From positions 1-6,007 of the forward strand of contig DVMK01000090.1 of the NCBI GenBank assembly GCA_018715025.1: a DNA stretch of 6,007 nt, given 5' to 3'. The stretch comes from Candidatus Caccousia avistercoris. GTDB taxonomy: Bacteria > Bacillota > Clostridia > Oscillospirales > Acutalibacteraceae. Below are positions 1 to 5,800 of this stretch, one piece after another; the stretch's first letter is position 1, and each line of letters opens with the position of its first letter. Both the position numbers and the translations under genes were made by a program. The notes under the pieces were generated by a model. It saw only the letters and a list, made by a program, of their open reading frames with translations, searched no databases and was not told where the DNA came from.

Positions 1-18
1 CGGGCCTGCGGGCTTTTT
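1..18. terminator. Partial intrinsic terminator, cut by the window edge
   Basis: A GC-rich arm (CGGGCCTGCGGGCT) runs directly into five T on the plus strand. Read on the minus strand this is an A-run followed by AGCCCGCAGGCCCG, starting 17 nt after the PilZ stop codon. It looks like one half of a hairpin terminator, possibly bidirectional, serving the PilZ gene and a converging gene to the left. The other arm is outside the window, so pairing cannot be confirmed. Confidence 0.5.
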
Positions 19-35
19 GATGGATCTTCTCAGTT

Positions 36-728
36 TTATCTTTTCGGGCTTGTGCCCTTCACGCTTTCCGCCTGAAGGGCCAGAATATCCGCATACAGCC
101 GATCCTGCAGCCGCGCCTCCAGCCCGAAAAAGCGGCACCCGTACTTGGGCGGGAGGGGATCCGGCTCTTCGGGCGGTTCTTCCCGGCGGACTACCCGGCA
201 GGGCAGGGCGTAGGGCTCGCCCCCCTTCCGCAGAAAAACCTGGGAAAGAAGCAGCCTGTCCCCCGGCTGGTACGATTCCCGGCAGAGGAACCCCGCCCCC
301 GTGAGGCTGATGTCCTGCAGAAGGCAGGGGCGCTGGCCGCCTTCCTCGCAGGAGCCGTCCTCCAGCAAACGGCAGACAGAAGCGGCCAGCTTGACCGGCT
401 GGCGGAAGGCCTGCCGGTTTTCCTGGTGCGAGGCGCAGTCTGTCAGCTCCAAGCGCCAGAAGCCTTCCGCACAGCGCAGAACCTGCCCGCTCATAATAAC
501 CACATGGTCCCCGCCGCGGCTGGAACGAATCTGCAGCCTTACGGGGGCGTGGTACAGAACGCCCCTTGGCGCCGCCTCTCCCCGGCGCAGTTCCACATCC
601 AGCTCGTTCCGCCCTTTGTCGTAGGCGCCCAGCGTTCCCACAAACAGAAGCGTTCCCTTTTCTGACAAAACCTCGCAAAGGCAGCCGGCATATCTGGCGG
701 TAAAATACTGAAATACGTCCTGCTTCAT
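36..728 (-). CDS. PilZ-domain c-di-GMP-binding protein (YcgR-like)
   Basis: This is a 230-residue cytoplasmic protein with no signal peptide or membrane segment. The C-terminal half is a PilZ domain: the c-di-GMP-binding arginine motif RQAFR is at residues 105-109, the second motif DISLTG at 139-144, and the family's late beta-strand GCRFFGLE at 197-204. Residues 1-100 are beta-rich and look like the YcgR-type N-terminal domain that precedes PilZ in Firmicutes flagellar-brake proteins. Such proteins bind c-di-GMP and adjust motility, adhesion or exopolysaccharide; the target here cannot be told from sequence. The ATG at 728 is preceded by GGGGAG at 736-741 with 7-nt spacing, which supports this start. 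The gene lies downstream of an EAL-domain remnant, a plausible c-di-GMP context, but a terminator hairpin separates the two. All key binding residues are present, so it is probably functional. Confidence 0.88.
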   Translation of the reverse strand: MKQDVFQYFTARYAGCLCEVLSEKGTLLFVGTLGAYDKGRNELDVELRRGEAAPRGVLYHAPVRLQIRSSRGGDHVVIMSGQVLRCAEGFWRLELTDCASHQENRQAFRQPVKLAASVCRLLEDGSCEEGGQRPCLLQDISLTGAGFLCRESYQPGDRLLLSQVFLRKGGEPYALPCRVVRREEPPEEPDPLPPKYGCRFFGLEARLQDRLYADILALQAESVKGTSPKR

Positions 729-1516
729 AAAGCTTCTCCCCGTTCTTTTGTCCCCGGCAAAAAACCGGCATAACCTGCCGGTTTTCTGCCCAAGGGAACA
801 ATCAAGAGCCTTCCCGGCTCATGTCCTTCTCTAAAACCTGGTAAAAATGCTTCAGCTCCATCGGCTTGTAAAAATAGAAGCCCTGAATATAATCGCATTC
901 CGTCTGGCGCACAATGTCCAGCTCTTCCTTCTTCTCCACGCCCTCCACGCACACCTTTTTTCCAAAGCGGTGGCAGGCGTAGATAATACTCATAATGAAA
1001 TCCATCTTTTCCTTGGAAGAGGTAAAGATGCGTTACCTGGGTCATGCTCAGCTCCCGGCCGCCTTCGGGTTCCTCCTGCGGCTCGTGAAGCTGAAGTTCT
1101 TCCTGAAAGAAGGGGGTTACGGTGCAGGAATCCGCGTCCCATGTAATTCTCAGGGAAACGACCCCGTCCCCCGCCTCGCTTTCCCGCCCCAAAAGCACAG
1201 CGCCGTCCTCCTCAGAAACTCCGGCGTCCTTCTGGATTTCCCCTTCCTCATTGATCACAGAGCAGCCTGCCTCTTCCAGCTGGGAAACATAGGAGGCGGC
1301 GGCCTTTTCCCCGGAAGCAAGGCCAGAGTAGGTGTAGGAGGTTTCCTCCGTCTCCGGATCCGTTTCCTCCGAAAACTCGCCGTTTTCTGAAACGGCAAGC
1401 GCCGGAAGGCTTTCGGCCCCCACGGTGTACTCGGAAGGGGGAGCCTGCTGCCCGCAGCCGGCCAGCAGGAACAGGGTGAGCAAAACAGGAAGGAATCTCT
1501 TTCTTTTCACAGTCAT
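725..1516 (-). CDS. Lipoprotein, C-terminus replaced by out-of-frame sequence
   Basis: The start is the ATG at 1516, with AAGGAG at 1520-1525 lying inside the end of the upstream frame. The N-terminus is a clear lipoprotein signal: basic MTVKRKR, a hydrophobic stretch and lipobox LAGC with the acylated cysteine at residue 21. The protein should be anchored outside the membrane. Residues 22-161 are acidic and Glu/Ser-rich, with a YTYSGL...AASYVSQLEEAG...SLRITWDADSCTVTPFF pattern that I recall in unnamed lipoproteins beside FtsA-like genes in Oscillospiraceae; this is a recollection only. Native sequence ends at about V161 (1034). From there to the stop at 725 the frame reads the EAL gene and its terminator out of frame, giving Arg/Gly/Pro-rich residues with no family resemblance. 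The stop overlaps the PilZ start as ATGA, which could mislead gene callers. I consider only 1034-1516 genuine, as a 3'-truncated gene. Confidence 0.6.
   Translation of the reverse strand: MTVKRKRFLPVLLTLFLLAGCGQQAPPSEYTVGAESLPALAVSENGEFSEETDPETEETSYTYSGLASGEKAAASYVSQLEEAGCSVINEEGEIQKDAGVSEEDGAVLLGRESEAGDGVVSLRITWDADSCTVTPFFQEELQLHEPQEEPEGGRELSMTQVTHLYLFQGKDGFHYEYYLRLPPLWKKGVRGGRGEEGRAGHCAPDGMRLYSGLLFLQADGAEAFLPGFREGHEPGRLLIVPLGRKPAGYAGFLPGTKERGEAL
736..741 (-). promoter_or_regulatory. Ribosome binding site of the PilZ gene
   Basis: GGGGAG on the minus strand lies 7 nt before the ATG at 728. It fixes the start of the PilZ protein and lies only about 20 nt after the end of the terminator hairpin upstream. 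Confidence 0.7.
759..785 (-). terminator. Intrinsic terminator after the EAL fragment
   Basis: A perfect 10-bp stem (AAAACCGGCA at 761-770 pairing with TGCCGGTTTT at 776-785) has a 5-nt loop. On the minus strand the descending arm ends in a run of six T, which fits a terminator for the EAL-domain gene whose stop is at 802. It ends about 30 nt before the PilZ start codon. The PilZ gene must therefore either rely on read-through or have a promoter overlapping this hairpin. Confidence 0.75.
802..1032 (-). pseudogene. C-terminal fragment of an EAL-domain c-di-GMP phosphodiesterase
   Basis: The frame encodes the last 76 residues of an EAL domain, a family that hydrolyses c-di-GMP to pGpG. Recognisable are the VCVEGVE segment with its conserved glutamate (about residues 32-38) and the terminal DYIQGFYFYKPM strand. 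The fragment begins with RIFTSSKEK, which in full EAL proteins follows the lysine/aspartate strand (KIDR-like). The EAL signature, the metal-binding Asn/Glu and the Asp-Asp pair are all missing, so this piece cannot be catalytic. A complete EAL domain is about 240 residues. Upstream the frame hits TAA at 1033-1035, exactly where recognisable lipoprotein sequence in another frame begins, so the gene is cut rather than merely frameshifted. The first internal ATG is at 1005. It ends naturally with a stop and a terminator. In the intact genome it was probably a GGDEF-EAL or EAL protein upstream of the PilZ gene. Confidence 0.8.
1019..1038. repeat. Left breakpoint with AGGTAA/TTACCT inverted pair
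   Basis: GAGGTAA at 1019-1025 and TTACCT at 1033-1038 form a 6-bp inverted pair around 7 nt. This is exactly where EAL coding sequence ends and lipoprotein coding sequence begins in a different frame. The same heptamer GAGGTAA recurs at the other breakpoint (1864-1870). The repeats are short and could be chance or microhomology. Confidence 0.45.
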
Positions 1517-1517
1517 C

Positions 1518-1865
1518 TTACTCCTTTTCCAGGTCTTCATAGTGGATTTCCACCTCATCCCCAGAAGAAATCACCTGCTGAAACAGCCCCTCCCGCCCGT
1601 TGACCTTTAAAAGGACGGGCCGTTCCAGGCGGTCAAAGTCCAGGCCGGAATATTCCAGCAGATCCATCAGGTAATAGGGGGAGCCGTCCCGTTTCGGCGG
1701 CAGGCTCCGCTCCTGGCCGTTCAGCCGCAGGCGGAGGACCGCCCCGCCAGGCGAAACAACGCTGGGAGGGACGGCGGGGCTTTCCTCCCTTTCCTGCCGG
1801 GAAAGGGTAGAAAGCCTGTCGCCGAACTGCAGCCTGCTTTCCGGATCCAGCGGGGCGCCGTGGGA
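1518..1865 (-). pseudogene. C-terminal fragment of an FtsA-like cell-division ATPase homologue
   Basis: A minus-strand frame of 115 codons ends in TAA at 1518-1520, one base before the lipoprotein ATG, so the two are translationally coupled. It has no plausible start: the first ATG is internal, and upstream the frame stops at 1890 inside the antisense of the chemotaxis gene. The sequence is a linker (residues 1-40) followed by a compact domain with LRLRLNG, LPPKRDGSPYYLMDLLEY, then KVNG...SGDEVEIHY. This NG / DG-x-x-Y-x-x-x-D-(L/V)-L / NG / GD-x-(V/I)-x-I pattern resembles the C-terminal appendage of long FtsA-like proteins annotated in many Clostridia. The assignment is from memory of that family and moderate in confidence. 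The actin-like ATPase part is absent, cut at the 1865 breakpoint. It was probably in an operon with the lipoprotein, making the pair an envelope or division module. Confidence 0.5.
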
Positions 1866-1870
1866 GGTAA
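1864..1870. repeat. Right breakpoint with second GAGGTAA copy
   Basis: GAGGTAA here matches 1019-1025 in direct orientation and 1033-1038 (TTACCT) in inverted orientation. It marks the switch from the minus-strand FtsA-like tail to the plus-strand chemotaxis receptor. No longer repeat is visible around it. Confidence 0.45.
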
Positions 1871-2472
1871 TGTCTGACCAGGCGGGCTCTCAGGTCAACA
1901 TGAGCCAGGAAAAGATGGCGGAACTGAAAAACGCCATGGCGGACATTCTGAACGGCCACAAGGAAATCGGCCAAATCATCGAGACCATTGAAAACATCGC
2001 CTTCCAGACGAACATTCTGGCCCTGAACGCCGCGGTGGAGGCTGCCCGCGCCGGTTCCGCCGGGAAGGGCTTCGCCGTGGTGGCCGACGAGGTGCGCAAC
2101 CTGGCCTCCAAGTCTGACCAGGCCTCGAAGCAGACAAAGGAGATTATTGAGCGCTCCGCACAGAACGTAGCCAAGGGCAACGAGCTGATGGAAGCTGTGG
2201 ACGAGGCCCTGAGCAAAACCAGCGAGATTTCCGGCGAGGTGCTGGGGCTCATCAACACCATGGTGGGCAATATCGTCACCGAGGCGAACGCCGTTTCCCA
2301 GGTGACCTCCGGCACAGACCAGATCTCCAGCGTGGTGCAGACCAACTCCGCCACGGCGGAGGAAAGCGCCGCGGCCAGCGAAGAGCTTTCCAGTCAGGCC
2401 CAGCTGCTGAAAGAGCTGGTAGGGCGGTTCACCCTCCGTCAGGACGACTCTTCCGAAGAGGAAATAGCATAG
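1870..2472 (+). pseudogene. C-terminal fragment of a methyl-accepting chemotaxis protein
   Basis: The 200 residues are the cytoplasmic signalling domain of a chemoreceptor, which controls the CheA kinase through CheW. The near-invariant hairpin tip is present (IENIAFQTNILALNAAVEAARAG, residues about 40-62, then GKGFAVVADEVRNLA, 64-78). It is followed by the descending helix with QISSVVQTNSATAEESAAASEELSSQA, including the methylation-region pattern. The ligand-binding domain, membrane segments, HAMP domain and most of the ascending helix are missing. A full receptor is usually 500-700 residues. The ATG at 1870 sits only 2 nt after GGGAGG, too close for a normal ribosome site, and the frame stays open upstream through antisense of another gene, so this ATG is not a true start. 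The C-terminus ends in an acidic tail without the CheR-binding pentapeptide. It is followed by its own terminator. The gene is cut at the 1865 breakpoint. Confidence 0.85.
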
Positions 2473-2481
2473 AGCAGAGCA

Positions 2482-2524
2482 AAAGGGGGTTCCGCACCGG
2501 GCGGAACCCCCTTTCTCTTTTTTA
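2482..2524 (+). terminator. Intrinsic terminator of the chemotaxis receptor gene
   Basis: A perfect 14-bp stem (2482-2495 with 2501-2514) with a 5-nt loop is followed by CTCTTTTTTA. It begins 9 nt after the receptor stop codon. The A-run on its left arm could make it work in both directions. Confidence 0.92.
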
Positions 2525-2537
2525 TTGCGCCCATACA

Positions 2538-2576
2538 AAACGCCGGGCCCAGCGGTTTTGGCTGGGCCCGGCGTTT
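2538..2576 (-). terminator. Intrinsic terminator of the alpha-galactosidase gene
   Basis: A perfect 16-bp stem (2538-2553 with 2561-2576) with loop GGTTTTG is rich in G and C. On the minus strand it ends in GTTTTGT about 38 nt after the alpha-galactosidase stop at 2615. Together with the hairpin at 2482-2514 it insulates two converging genes. Confidence 0.85.
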
Positions 2577-2614
2577 GCAGATAAAATCAGAACTTGTTGC
2601 GGCGCTGCGGAAAA

Positions 2615-3934
2615 TCAGTGGTAAGCGGGCAGGTAATCCCCGTGGGCTTCGATGAGCTCGTCTACCATCTTCACAATGTCGTCAATGTCCAGCTCGGCGG
2701 CGGTGTGAGGCTCCAGCATGGCGGCGTTGTAGATGAGGTCCCGCTTCCTGGTGACAGCCGCCTCAATGGTGAGAAGCTGCACGTTGATGTTGGTCATGTT
2801 CATGGCGGCCAGCTGCACCGGCAGGCGGCCCACATGGCAGGGCGTCACGCCGCTGCCGTCCACCAGGCAGGGCACCTCTACGCAGGCCTCGGCGGGCAGG
2901 TTGTCAATGAGGCCCGTGTTCAGCACGTTGCCGCCGATCTTGTAAGGGTTGTTGGTGACAATGGCTTCCATAATGTAAGAGGCGTACTCCTTGCTGCGCT
3001 CGTGGGTGAGGGTGGCGTTGTGCACCAGCTCATCCCGGCGCTCGTTCCACTTCTTGATCTGCTTCACGCAGCGGCGGGGGTATTCGTCCAGCGGAATGTT
3101 GTACCGCTCGATCAGCTCCGGGTATTTGCTCTTGATAAAGAAGGGGTTGTACTCAGCGTTGTGCTCGCTGGACTCGGTGCAGTAGTAGCCCAGGCGGCGG
3201 ATGTACTCAAAGCGCACCATGTCGGTGTGCTTTTCCGACTCGTTCTTCGCCAGGGCGCGGCGGCGGATTTCGGGGTACAGGTCGTTGCCGTCTTTGTCGC
3301 GGATGTCCAGCAGCCAGGCCATGTGGTTGATGCCGGCAATCAGCTCGCGGCGGACTTCCAGCTTATCCTCCATGCCCAGGGATTCCAGCAGATGCTGGGA
3401 GCACACCTGCACGCTGTGGCACAGGCCCACCGTTTTCACCCCGGTGTAGCGCTGCATGAAGCCGCTCAGCATCGCCATGGGATTGGTGTAGTTCAGGAAC
3501 CAGGCGTCGGGGCAGACCTCTTCCATATCCCGGGCAAAGTCCTCCATAACGGGAATGGTGCGCAGGGTGCGCATGATGCCGCCGATTCCCAGCGTGTCTG
3601 CAATGGTCTGGCGCAGGCCGTATTTTTTGGGAATCTCAAAATCAATCACGGTGCAGGGCTCATAGCCGCCCACCTGAATGGCGTTGACAACAAAATCAGC
3701 CCCCCGCAGAGCTTCCTTCCGGTTTTCCACCCCCAGGTAGGTTTTCAGCACAGCCCGCCCCTGGTTGCTGTTCCGGTTGATGTTGTCCAGCATCAGGTAG
3801 GATTCCTTCAGCCTTTCGCCGTCAATGTCATAAAGGCAGATTTCACTTTCGCACAGAGCGTCGCACAGCATGGTGTCGCCCAGGACGTTCTTGGCAAAAA
3901 TAGTGCTCCCCGCTCCCATAAATGTAATCTTCAT
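2615..3934 (-). CDS. melA: Alpha-galactosidase, glycoside hydrolase family 4
   Basis: This is a complete 439-residue cytoplasmic enzyme, close to the length of E. coli MelA (about 450). GH4 enzymes use NAD+ and a divalent metal, usually Mn2+, to cleave glycosides by an oxidation-elimination route. The N-terminal Rossmann motif GAGS is at residues 7-10 and the ribose-binding acidic strand LYDID at 34-38. Also visible are GGYEPCTVIDFEIPKKYG (89-106), IADTLGIGGIMRTLRTIP (111-128), LNYTNPMAM (147-155), the metal-binding cysteine in CHSV (C172) and the metal-binding histidine in GINHM (H203). TESSEHNAEY (253-262) and the GLIDNLP...CVEVPCLVD segment (341-358) match MelA far better than the alpha-galacturonidase LplD, which has CHE. 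Alpha-glucosidase activity cannot be wholly excluded. The ATG at 3934 has AGGAGGA at 3943-3949, preferred over an in-frame ATG at 4018 that lies in the promoter region. It is divergent from an AraC-type regulator. Confidence 0.92.
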   Translation of the reverse strand: MKITFMGAGSTIFAKNVLGDTMLCDALCESEICLYDIDGERLKESYLMLDNINRNSNQGRAVLKTYLGVENRKEALRGADFVVNAIQVGGYEPCTVIDFEIPKKYGLRQTIADTLGIGGIMRTLRTIPVMEDFARDMEEVCPDAWFLNYTNPMAMLSGFMQRYTGVKTVGLCHSVQVCSQHLLESLGMEDKLEVRRELIAGINHMAWLLDIRDKDGNDLYPEIRRRALAKNESEKHTDMVRFEYIRRLGYYCTESSEHNAEYNPFFIKSKYPELIERYNIPLDEYPRRCVKQIKKWNERRDELVHNATLTHERSKEYASYIMEAIVTNNPYKIGGNVLNTGLIDNLPAEACVEVPCLVDGSGVTPCHVGRLPVQLAAMNMTNINVQLLTIEAAVTRKRDLIYNAAMLEPHTAAELDIDDIVKMVDELIEAHGDYLPAYH

Positions 3935-3942
3935 TTCGCAAA

Positions 3943-3949
3943 TCCTCCT
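3943..3949 (-). promoter_or_regulatory. Ribosome binding site deciding the melA start
   Basis: AGGAGGA on the minus strand lies 8 nt before the ATG at 3934. It rules out the longer reading from 4018, whose extra 28 residues would be encoded by the promoter region and resemble no GH4 N-terminus. Confidence 0.85.
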
Positions 3950-3983
3950 AATTTCGGGGATGATTCTCCCCCATTTGTGAGGA

Positions 3984-4042
3984 ATAATACCATAGTTTCC
4001 AAAAAAAAAGAATTGCATAATGGAATACTTTCATGGTATTAT
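3984..4042. promoter_or_regulatory. Divergent melA/araC promoter region with inverted repeat
   Basis: A perfect 10-bp inverted repeat, ATAATACCAT (3984-3993) and ATGGTATTAT (4033-4042), lies in the AT-rich gap between the divergent genes. Each arm holds TATTAT, one base from the -10 consensus, facing its own gene: 3984-3989 for melA and 4037-4042 for the regulator. For the regulator, TTGCAT at 4013-4018 is a possible -35 with an 18-nt spacer. For melA the matching -35 position reads only TTCTTT, poor enough to suggest dependence on an activator. The right arm also belongs to a smaller palindrome, AATAC-N7-GTATT (4024-4040), and an A9 tract (4001-4009) lies between. These are candidate binding sites for the AraC-type regulator; assignment of the sites is inference. 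Confidence 0.6.
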
Positions 4043-4071
4043 GTAACTAATTGATGGAACATCCATTCCGT

Positions 4072-4080
4072 GGAAGGGGG
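4072..4080 (+). promoter_or_regulatory. Ribosome binding site deciding the regulator start
   Basis: GGAAGGGGG lies 7 nt before the ATG at 4088. It favours this start over an in-frame GTG at 4070, which has no purine-rich site upstream and overlaps this one. Confidence 0.7.
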
Positions 4081-4087
4081 ATCGCCG

Positions 4088-4903
4088 ATGGAAGTGGAGC
4101 ATTCTGTCCTGAACCGGGGGTTCCCTGGGCTGAACCCCATCTCTTACGGGGAAGAGCGGTGCAGCCCAGGGCATTCCTACGGCTATGCTTCCCGGGAATA
4201 TTACCTGATCCACTACATTGTGGAGGGCTGCGGCTGCTTTGCCAGGGGCGGCGTCACCCATTCCCTGGGGAAGGGGTGCATGTTCCTCATCCGGCCGGGA
4301 GAGCTTACCTTTTACCAGGCGGATGAGAAAACCCCCTGGGAGTATGTTTGGATCGGCTTTGACGGTTCCCTCTGCCCCGCCCTGCTGGAGGAGGCCGGCT
4401 TCCCGGAAGAAATCTGCTGGCGCGAAGCCCCCCAGGCGGCACGGATTTTTGAAGAGCTGCGGGCCATTCCCGACCGGATGCCCTCCACAGAGCTTTCTCT
4501 CTGTTCCCGCCTGTTTGAGCTTCTGAGCGTGCTCAGCGCCCAGGATCCCCCGGCGCACACCTCGCGGGACTATGTGACCCGCACCGCCGACTACATTCGG
4601 GCCAATTACGCCCTTCCCATTTCCATTGAAAGCATTGCCTCTATGCTCGGGATTGACAGGCGTTACCTGAGCCGTATTTTTTTGCGCGAAACCGGCGTAA
4701 CCCCCAAGGAATTTCTGGTGCGCGTCCGGCTGAGCCGGGCGGCGGAGCTGCTGGAAAGCGCATCCTGTACGGTAACGGAAACCGCCCGTTCTGTGGGCTA
4801 TGAGGATGTGTATAATTTCTCAAAAATCTTCAAAAAAAAGTTCGGAATCAGCCCCGCCTTCTACCGACAGCGGGCGCTGTCCTCCGGCTTTGGAAAAGGA
4901 TGA
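4088..4903 (+). CDS. AraC-family regulator of alpha-galactoside use
   Basis: The 271-residue protein has the two-domain layout of sugar-responsive AraC regulators. Residues about 10-100 form the cupin-like sensor (AraC_binding type), shown by YYLIHYIVEGCG (38-49), FLIRPGELTFYQAD (66-79) and PWEYVWIGFDG (83-93), a pattern typical of MsmR/RafR-like regulators of raffinose and melibiose genes. Residues 165-262 hold the two helix-turn-helix motifs: ISIESIASMLGIDRRYLSRIF (178-198) and VTETARSVGYEDVYNFSKIF (229-248), followed by the family signature KKFGISPAFYR (250-260). It is divergent from the GH4 alpha-galactosidase, so it most likely activates that gene when an alpha-galactoside binds. The MYG1-like gene starts 10 nt after its stop and is probably co-transcribed. 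The effector is inferred from the neighbour, not from the protein itself. Confidence 0.9.
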   Translation: MEVEHSVLNRGFPGLNPISYGEERCSPGHSYGYASREYYLIHYIVEGCGCFARGGVTHSLGKGCMFLIRPGELTFYQADEKTPWEYVWIGFDGSLCPALLEEAGFPEEICWREAPQAARIFEELRAIPDRMPSTELSLCSRLFELLSVLSAQDPPAHTSRDYVTRTADYIRANYALPISIESIASMLGIDRRYLSRIFLRETGVTPKEFLVRVRLSRAAELLESASCTVTETARSVGYEDVYNFSKIFKKKFGISPAFYRQRALSSGFGKG

Positions 4904-4913
4904 CGAAACAACT

Positions 4914-5774
4914 ATGGAACCTCGACAAATCCCCTCCCGCGCCGTAACCCATGCGGGGAAATTCCATGCGGACGACGTGTTTTCCAGCGCGCTGCTGCGC
5001 CTGCTGCAGCCCGGCCTGGAAATTTCCCGGGTGTACCAGGTGCCCGAGGGCTTTGACGGCCTGGCCTTCGACGTTGGCTGGGGGGAGTTCGACCATCACC
5101 AGAAGGGGGCCCCTCTTCGGGAAAACGGCGTGCCCTACGCCGCCTTCGGTCTGCTTTGGCGCGCCTTCGGCGCCCAGTTTCTGGAACAGGGCTGTTCCCC
5201 TGAGGACGCGGCCCGCGAGGCCGCCCGCTTTGACGAAGAATTCGTACAGCCCCTTGACCTGGACGACAACACCGGCTGCGGCCATCCGCTCGCCTCCGTC
5301 ATTGGCTGCTTCAACCCGGCCTGGGACTCTGACCGCCCTGCCGACCAGTGCTTTTGGGAAGCGGTGGCCTTTGCCTCTACCGTTCTGCAAAAAAGGGCGG
5401 AGGACATTTGGGCGGTAAACCGGGCTTCTGATTTGGTGCGGAAGGCCCTTTCCCGCATGAAGGACGGGATTGTGGTGCTGGAAAAATACTGCCCCTGGAA
5501 AATGATCCTGAAGCCCTCCCCCGCCCTGTTTGTGGTGTACCCCTCTCAGCGGGGCGGGTACGGAGCGCAGGTTGTGCCGGACAAGGAAACCGGGGAACCC
5601 CTGGTCGATTTCCCAGCCGCCTGGGCAGGCAAGCCTGCGGAGGAGCTGCAGCGCCTTACCGGGATTCCCACCCTGCGGTTCTGCCACAACGGCCGCTTTC
5701 TGGTCACCGCCGACACACAGGAGGATGCGGTAGCCGCCTGCCGCCTGGCCCGGCAGGCCGGGGAGAAAAAATAA
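4914..5774 (+). CDS. MYG1-family (UPF0160) hydrolase/exonuclease
   Basis: This 286-residue protein covers the whole MYG1 family fold. The N-terminal motif THAGKFHADD (12-21) and the DHH motif in GWGEFDHHQKG (55-65) are the predicted metal-binding and catalytic residues, related to DHH phosphoesterases. Further family blocks are NGVPYAAFGLLWRAFG (71-86), DLDDNTGCG (115-123), FNPAWDSDR (133-141), the glycine-rich FVVYPSQRGGYGAQVVP (206-222) and FCHNGRFLVTA (256-266). Human MYG1 has been described as a 3'-5' RNA exonuclease. The bacterial substrate is not known to me. No signal peptide is present, so it is cytoplasmic. The ATG at 4914 is chosen because the protein aligns with the family from there; its ribosome site AAAAGGA lies in the last codons of the regulator, about 13 nt upstream, which is slightly far. 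It sits between the AraC regulator and an unknown gene in a tight plus-strand cluster. All expected motifs are intact. Confidence 0.88.
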   Translation: MEPRQIPSRAVTHAGKFHADDVFSSALLRLLQPGLEISRVYQVPEGFDGLAFDVGWGEFDHHQKGAPLRENGVPYAAFGLLWRAFGAQFLEQGCSPEDAAREAARFDEEFVQPLDLDDNTGCGHPLASVIGCFNPAWDSDRPADQCFWEAVAFASTVLQKRAEDIWAVNRASDLVRKALSRMKDGIVVLEKYCPWKMILKPSPALFVVYPSQRGGYGAQVVPDKETGEPLVDFPAAWAGKPAEELQRLTGIPTLRFCHNGRFLVTADTQEDAVAACRLARQAGEKK

Positions 5775-5800
5775 GACAAAGGAAAGGAAGATAGATTCCC

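Noticed and set aside
1019..1870. An invertible promoter or phase-variable cassette flanked by inverted repeats.
   Set aside because: The inverted match is only 6 bp, no recombinase is present, and neither orientation restores an open reading frame on either side.
1019..1870. An insertion sequence with GAGGTAA target duplication.
   Set aside because: The block encodes no transposase and has no terminal inverted repeats, and removing it does not rejoin any gene.
1633..2538. A 301-codon minus-strand frame across the chemotaxis receptor fragment and the FtsA-like tail.
   Set aside because: It spans the breakpoint and the terminator, reads antisense to a conserved signalling domain, and its left part is a wrong-frame reading of the FtsA-like tail.
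3956..3972. A small hairpin GGGGA...TCCCC in the melA leader as a riboswitch.
   Set aside because: The stem is only 5 bp, and the leader is too short to hold any known aptamer.
2594..4054. A 486-codon open frame on the plus strand, antisense to melA.
   Set aside because: It is His/Val/Ala-rich with no family resemblance, has no ribosome site and mirrors a well-conserved GH4 gene. Long antisense frames are common in high-GC coding DNA.
4827..4840. An A-run near the 3' end of the regulator gene as a slippage or phase-variation site.
   Set aside because: It encodes the normal Phe-Lys-Lys-Lys stretch of the AraC signature and is short; there is no sign of frame change.
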